Source: JAXLYX01 sp046351215
GTDB lineage: Bacteria; Myxococcota_A; Polyangia; Polyangiales; Houyiibacteriaceae
Reading direction: 5' to 3'
Assembly: GCA_046351215.1 (NCBI GenBank)
Contig: JAXLYX010000005.1
Location: forward strand, 434,001 to 498,000
Length of the DNA: 64,000 nt
A program made the position numbers and the translations under genes. Shown one piece after another: positions 61,212 to 64,000 of this stretch (the first letter of the stretch is position 1; every line of letters begins with the position of its first letter). The notes under the pieces were generated by a model. It worked only from the letters and a program-made list of their open reading frames with translations, made no database searches and was not told where the DNA came from.

Positions 61212-62285
61212 GTGTCGCGCTCCCCCGGTCCGTACCTGATCGCCCTCGTGCTCGGCGCGCTCGCCGACGCGAGGCCGGCGCACGCGACCGCTCCGGCGCC
61301 CGTCGAGGTCGCGACGCGCGAGCGGCTGCCCGAGGAATCGTCCGACTTCTACCGGGAGCTCCGGCGTCCGGGCACGGCGCGCGCACGCACGCTCCTCCGT
61401 CACGGCCTCGATCGACTCGCGGCCTCCCGGGAGACGTACAGCCTCCACCGTCGGGCGATGCTCGTCGAGGGAGGCATCACGCGCCTCCGCCTCGCCCATG
61501 CCTACGCACCCGACGATCCGGAGGTCCTCTTCGCGCTCGCCAGCGCGCTCTCGGCGTTCGACGAGCCGCTCCGCGACGGGACGCGGAGGCCGCGCACGGA
61601 CGAGGCCCTCGAGGCCTTCCTGCGGCTCCGGGCCCTCGATCCGTCGTACGAGGCGGAGCGCGTCGCGTTCGACGTCGCCGTGCTCCACACGAAGCGCCAC
61701 GACCTCGCGGCCGCGCGCACCGAGTACGCGCGGGCGATCGAGACCGCGTTCGACGAGCTCGAGACCATCACCGCCCACGGCAATCTCGCCGAGGTCACGA
61801 TGCTCGACGGAGATCTCGAAGGAGCGCTCCGGCACTACGAGCGAGCCGCGGAGCTCTCGCGCGCAGCCGGGCCGACGGCGGCACGCTCCCTCGCCCTCTC
61901 CCTCTTCGGTGCCGCCGTCGTGCTCGATCGGCTCGGCGACCCCGAAGGAGCCCTCGCGAAGGCCCGGGAGGCGACGTCCGCCGGCGGCGGGCTCGCCGTG
62001 CTCCGCATGGAGGGCGTCTTCTTCGAGCCGCCCCACGAGCTGCACCACTACGAGGGGCTCGGACACCTCGCGCTCGCCGAGCTCGCGGCGACGCCTTCGG
62101 AGCGCCTCGCGGAGCTCCGCGACGCACGGCGGAGCTTCGAACGCTTCCTCGACGAGGGCGGCGCCGCGGGTCCCTTCGCGACGCCGGCGCGCGCGAGGCT
62201 CGCCGCCGTCGATGCGGAGCTCGCACGGCTCACGGCTCCGGACGAGCGCCGTCCCCGTCGTCGCGCGCCGCGTCCGGGACGCTGA
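61212..62285 (+). CDS. TPR-containing periplasmic protein
   Basis: A 357-residue protein. A short N-terminal hydrophobic segment ending ARPAHATA looks like a signal peptide. The remainder is helical with TPR-like units (LRLAHAYAPDDPEVLFALASAL, AARTEYARAIETAFDELETITAHGNLAEV, ALRHYERAAELSRAAGPTA, LAKAREATSAGGG). It lies 42 bases after the NosL-like gene and may be co-transcribed or use TAGGCT upstream. TPR proteins bind partners; which one is not known. Confidence 0.7.
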   Translation: MSRSPGPYLIALVLGALADARPAHATAPAPVEVATRERLPEESSDFYRELRRPGTARARTLLRHGLDRLAASRETYSLHRRAMLVEGGITRLRLAHAYAPDDPEVLFALASALSAFDEPLRDGTRRPRTDEALEAFLRLRALDPSYEAERVAFDVAVLHTKRHDLAAARTEYARAIETAFDELETITAHGNLAEVTMLDGDLEGALRHYERAAELSRAAGPTAARSLALSLFGAAVVLDRLGDPEGALAKAREATSAGGGLAVLRMEGVFFEPPHELHHYEGLGHLALAELAATPSERLAELRDARRSFERFLDEGGAAGPFATPARARLAAVDAELARLTAPDERRPRRRAPRPGR

Positions 62286-62297
62286 CGCCCGCCGCGT

Positions 62298-63410
62298 TCA
62301 GGGCGCGTTGCCGTGCGTCCGCAGCCAGTGGTCCGCGAGCACGATCGCGATCATCGCCTCGGCCATCGGGACGAAGCGCGGGAGCAGGCAGGGATCGTGG
62401 CGGCCCTTGGTCGCGATGGTGGCCAGCTCGCCCTTGCGGTTCACCGTCTCCTGCGACTGGGACAACGAGCTCGTCGGCTTCACCGCGGCGCGCAGGACGA
62501 TGGGCATCCCCGAGGAGATGCCGCCCAGCATGCCGCCGTGGTGGTTCGTCTTCGTGACGATCGCGGGGCGCTCGCCCGGGCCGGCCTGGTTCACGAAGAC
62601 GTCGTTGTTCTCGCTACCGCGCATCGTGGCGCAGCCGAAGCCGACGCCGTACTCGACGCCGAGCACGGCGGGCAGGCTGAAGAGGGCCTTCGCGAAGTCG
62701 GCCTTCAGCTTGTCGAAGACCGGCTCGCCGAGGCCGGCGGGCACGTTGCGCGCGACGATCTCGGCGACGCCGCCGATCGAGTCCTGCTCCTTGCGCATGC
62801 GCTGGATGAGCTCGACCATGCGCGCGGCCGCCGCGGGATCCGGACAACGCGTGATGTTCGGCTCGCCGTCGGGAAGGAATTCGACGTCCTTCGCAGTGAC
62901 GTCCGGGCGCACGTCCGCCTTCACGTCGCCGACCTGGACGACGTAGCCGAGCACCTCGCCGTCGAAGGCCTGCTTCAGGATCTTCTTCGCGATCACGCCG
63001 GCCGCGACGCGCGCGACCGTCTCGCGCGCGCTCGAACGACCGCCACCGCGGTAGTCGCGGAAGCCGTAGCGCGCGTCGAACGTGTAGTCGGCGTGCCCGG
63101 GGCGGTAGAGCTCCTTGATGTCGTCGTAGTCGCGGCTCTTCTGATCCTCGTTCCGCACGAGGATGGCGATCGACGTGCCCGTGGTACGACCCTCGAAGAC
63201 GCCCGAGAGGATCTCGGGATGGTCCGCTTCCTTCCGCTGCGTGACGATCTTGCTCTGACCGGGCTTGCGGCGATCGAGATCGACGAGGAGGTCCTCGACC
63301 GTCAGCGGGATGCCGGACGGGCAGCCGTCGACGATGACGACGTTGCCGGGGCCGTGGCTCTCGCCGGCCGTCGTGATGCGGAAGGCCTGACCGAACGAAT
63401 TGCCGGCCAT
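62298..63410 (-). CDS. aroC: Chorismate synthase
   Basis: A 370-residue enzyme for the last common step of aromatic amino-acid synthesis (EPSP to chorismate, using reduced FMN). Diagnostic motifs are MAGNSFGQAFRITTAGESHGP, DLDRRKPGQSKIVTQRKE, YRPGHADYTFDARYG and GGGRSSARETVARVAAG. The length is normal. The start at 63410 lies three bases after the stop of the HemQ-like gene, so the two form an operon. It is convergent with the TPR gene. Confidence 0.97.
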   Translation of the reverse strand: MAGNSFGQAFRITTAGESHGPGNVVIVDGCPSGIPLTVEDLLVDLDRRKPGQSKIVTQRKEADHPEILSGVFEGRTTGTSIAILVRNEDQKSRDYDDIKELYRPGHADYTFDARYGFRDYRGGGRSSARETVARVAAGVIAKKILKQAFDGEVLGYVVQVGDVKADVRPDVTAKDVEFLPDGEPNITRCPDPAAAARMVELIQRMRKEQDSIGGVAEIVARNVPAGLGEPVFDKLKADFAKALFSLPAVLGVEYGVGFGCATMRGSENNDVFVNQAGPGERPAIVTKTNHHGGMLGGISSGMPIVLRAAVKPTSSLSQSQETVNRKGELATIATKGRHDPCLLPRFVPMAEAMIAIVLADHWLRTHGNAP

Positions 63411-63413
63411 CGC

Positions 63414-64000
63414 TCAGCGCCCCCGATTCCGTCGGACCGCGTGGCCGACGAAGAAGGGCCCCATCTGCTGCATGTACTGCGACGTCTGCTTCGTGACGCG
63501 CATCGCCTGGACGACGTGCGAGAGGGGATAGAGCTCCTTGCCGATCAGGCTGACGAGGAACTCGTTGTCGTTCGCGTCCACGCCGTGGCAGGCGAGGCGG
63601 ATGTCGTGCGCGAGGTCGAGCTCGCCGTAGGCCCGACCGATGCCGCCGTGCTCGCGGAGGATCGCGGCCTGCTCCTGGGGCGGGAGCTGGTAGTACGAGC
63701 CGAGTCGACGGAGCGGGTACCAGACGGCGAAGTCCCACCCCTCGTGCAGCGCGGTCTCGACCGGGCGGCGCAGGAGCCAGAACTCGAGGTCGTTCTCGAA
63801 GCCCGAGCTGTACGTGCGACCCGTCATCGTCATCTCGGGCCGGAAGACGAGGTCGGCGAGCCCGTCGAGAGCGAAGAGCGGACGCACCTTCGTGACGAAG
63901 TCGGACGGATCCTCCGACCAGCTGAGCAGCGCGATGCCCTGCGGATCGTTCACGTCCTCGTAGATCACGCCGGGGACGTTCTCGTGCAGCATGGCCGCGT
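63414..64000 (-). CDS. Chlorite dismutase/HemQ-family protein (N-terminus off window)
   Basis: The family core is present: VIYEDVNDPQGIALLSWSEDP, MTMTGRTYSSGFE, WYPLRRLGSYYQLPPQEQAAILREHGGIGRAYG, DIRLACHGVDANDNEFLVSLIG and SQYMQQMGPFFVGHA. HemQ members decarboxylate coproheme to haem; others dismutate chlorite. The reading frame stays open to base 64000, and family members have about 60 residues before this point, so the ATG at 63992 is internal and the true start is outside. Coproheme decarboxylase is the more likely role, as chlorite respiration genes are absent (inference). Confidence 0.82.
   Translation of the reverse strand, partial: AAMLHENVPGVIYEDVNDPQGIALLSWSEDPSDFVTKVRPLFALDGLADLVFRPEMTMTGRTYSSGFENDLEFWLLRRPVETALHEGWDFAVWYPLRRLGSYYQLPPQEQAAILREHGGIGRAYGELDLAHDIRLACHGVDANDNEFLVSLIGKELYPLSHVVQAMRVTKQTSQYMQQMGPFFVGHAVRRNRGR

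Overview
The window is very GC-rich DNA with almost continuous coding sequence and GTG/TTG/CTG starts alongside ATG. It fits a myxobacterium (phylum Myxococcota), most likely from the Polyangiales/Sandaracinaceae side. Supporting signs are three large Hanks-type Ser/Thr kinases, two proteins with DUF4388 (PATAN) domains, a DUF2378-like protein, an MXAN_5187-like protein, Asp-Ala-Gly repeat lipoproteins, and a CRP/FNR regulator beside a site of the MrpC type. This assignment is inferred from gene content and composition only; there is no rRNA.

Layout. 1-4106 (minus): oligopeptide ABC ATPases oppD-oppF, a CRP/FNR regulator, a PilF-like TPR lipoprotein and a RodZ-like protein cut by the left edge. 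4362-9399: DUF4292-like lipoprotein, then TetR regulator, flavin monooxygenase, a GyrI-like protein and an unknown protein. 9469-12683: RpoH-like sigma factor, MBL-fold hydrolase and two small unknown proteins. 12760-15608: an IS4-family element carrying an ISL3-family element inside it; both are bounded by inverted repeats and 8-bp target duplications. 15611-22283: N-formylglutamate amidohydrolase, two divergent kinases, Ppx/GppA and tRNA-Leu(CAA). 22455-28530: FabH-like synthase, lipid kinase, PLP enzyme, TagF-like transferase and a flippase. 28738-32851: MXAN_5187-like membrane protein, a probable 6S RNA with its promoter and terminator, then def-fmt-cobalamin adenosyltransferase. 33004-38802: an oxidative module of membrane protein, GMC oxidoreductase, aldehyde dehydrogenase, TetR and 3-beta-HSD-like SDR. 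38806-44908: secreted and lipoproteins, including an M6-like metalloprotease. 44982-53113: priA, an orphan SctU/FlhB homologue, tsaD, a lipoprotein and a 1004-residue kinase-ATPase-TPR protein. 53136-62285: membrane protein, a MshEN/HD-GYP/receiver/DUF4388 protein, and a tightly coupled envelope operon (lipoprotein, MlaE, FtsX-like ABC exporter, Cys-containing membrane protein, NosL-like lipoprotein) followed by a TPR protein. 62298-64000: aroC and a chlorite dismutase/HemQ-family gene cut by the right edge.

How the genes work together. Neighbouring genes often overlap by four bases (ATGA, GTGA, TTGA), so operons can be read directly. Many genes outside operons show a TANNNT hexamer 6-9 bases before the start codon and no Shine-Dalgarno sequence, which suggests widespread leaderless transcripts; this pattern was used to choose several starts. 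The most promising little-described units are the envelope operon at 56168-61169, the lipid/glycerophosphate cluster at 22455-26994, and the regulatory protein at 53883-56060, whose receiver domain has Glu at the phospho-acceptor position. The only stretch over 300 bases without a gene for protein, 30463-30817, holds the 6S RNA with its promoter and flanking terminators.
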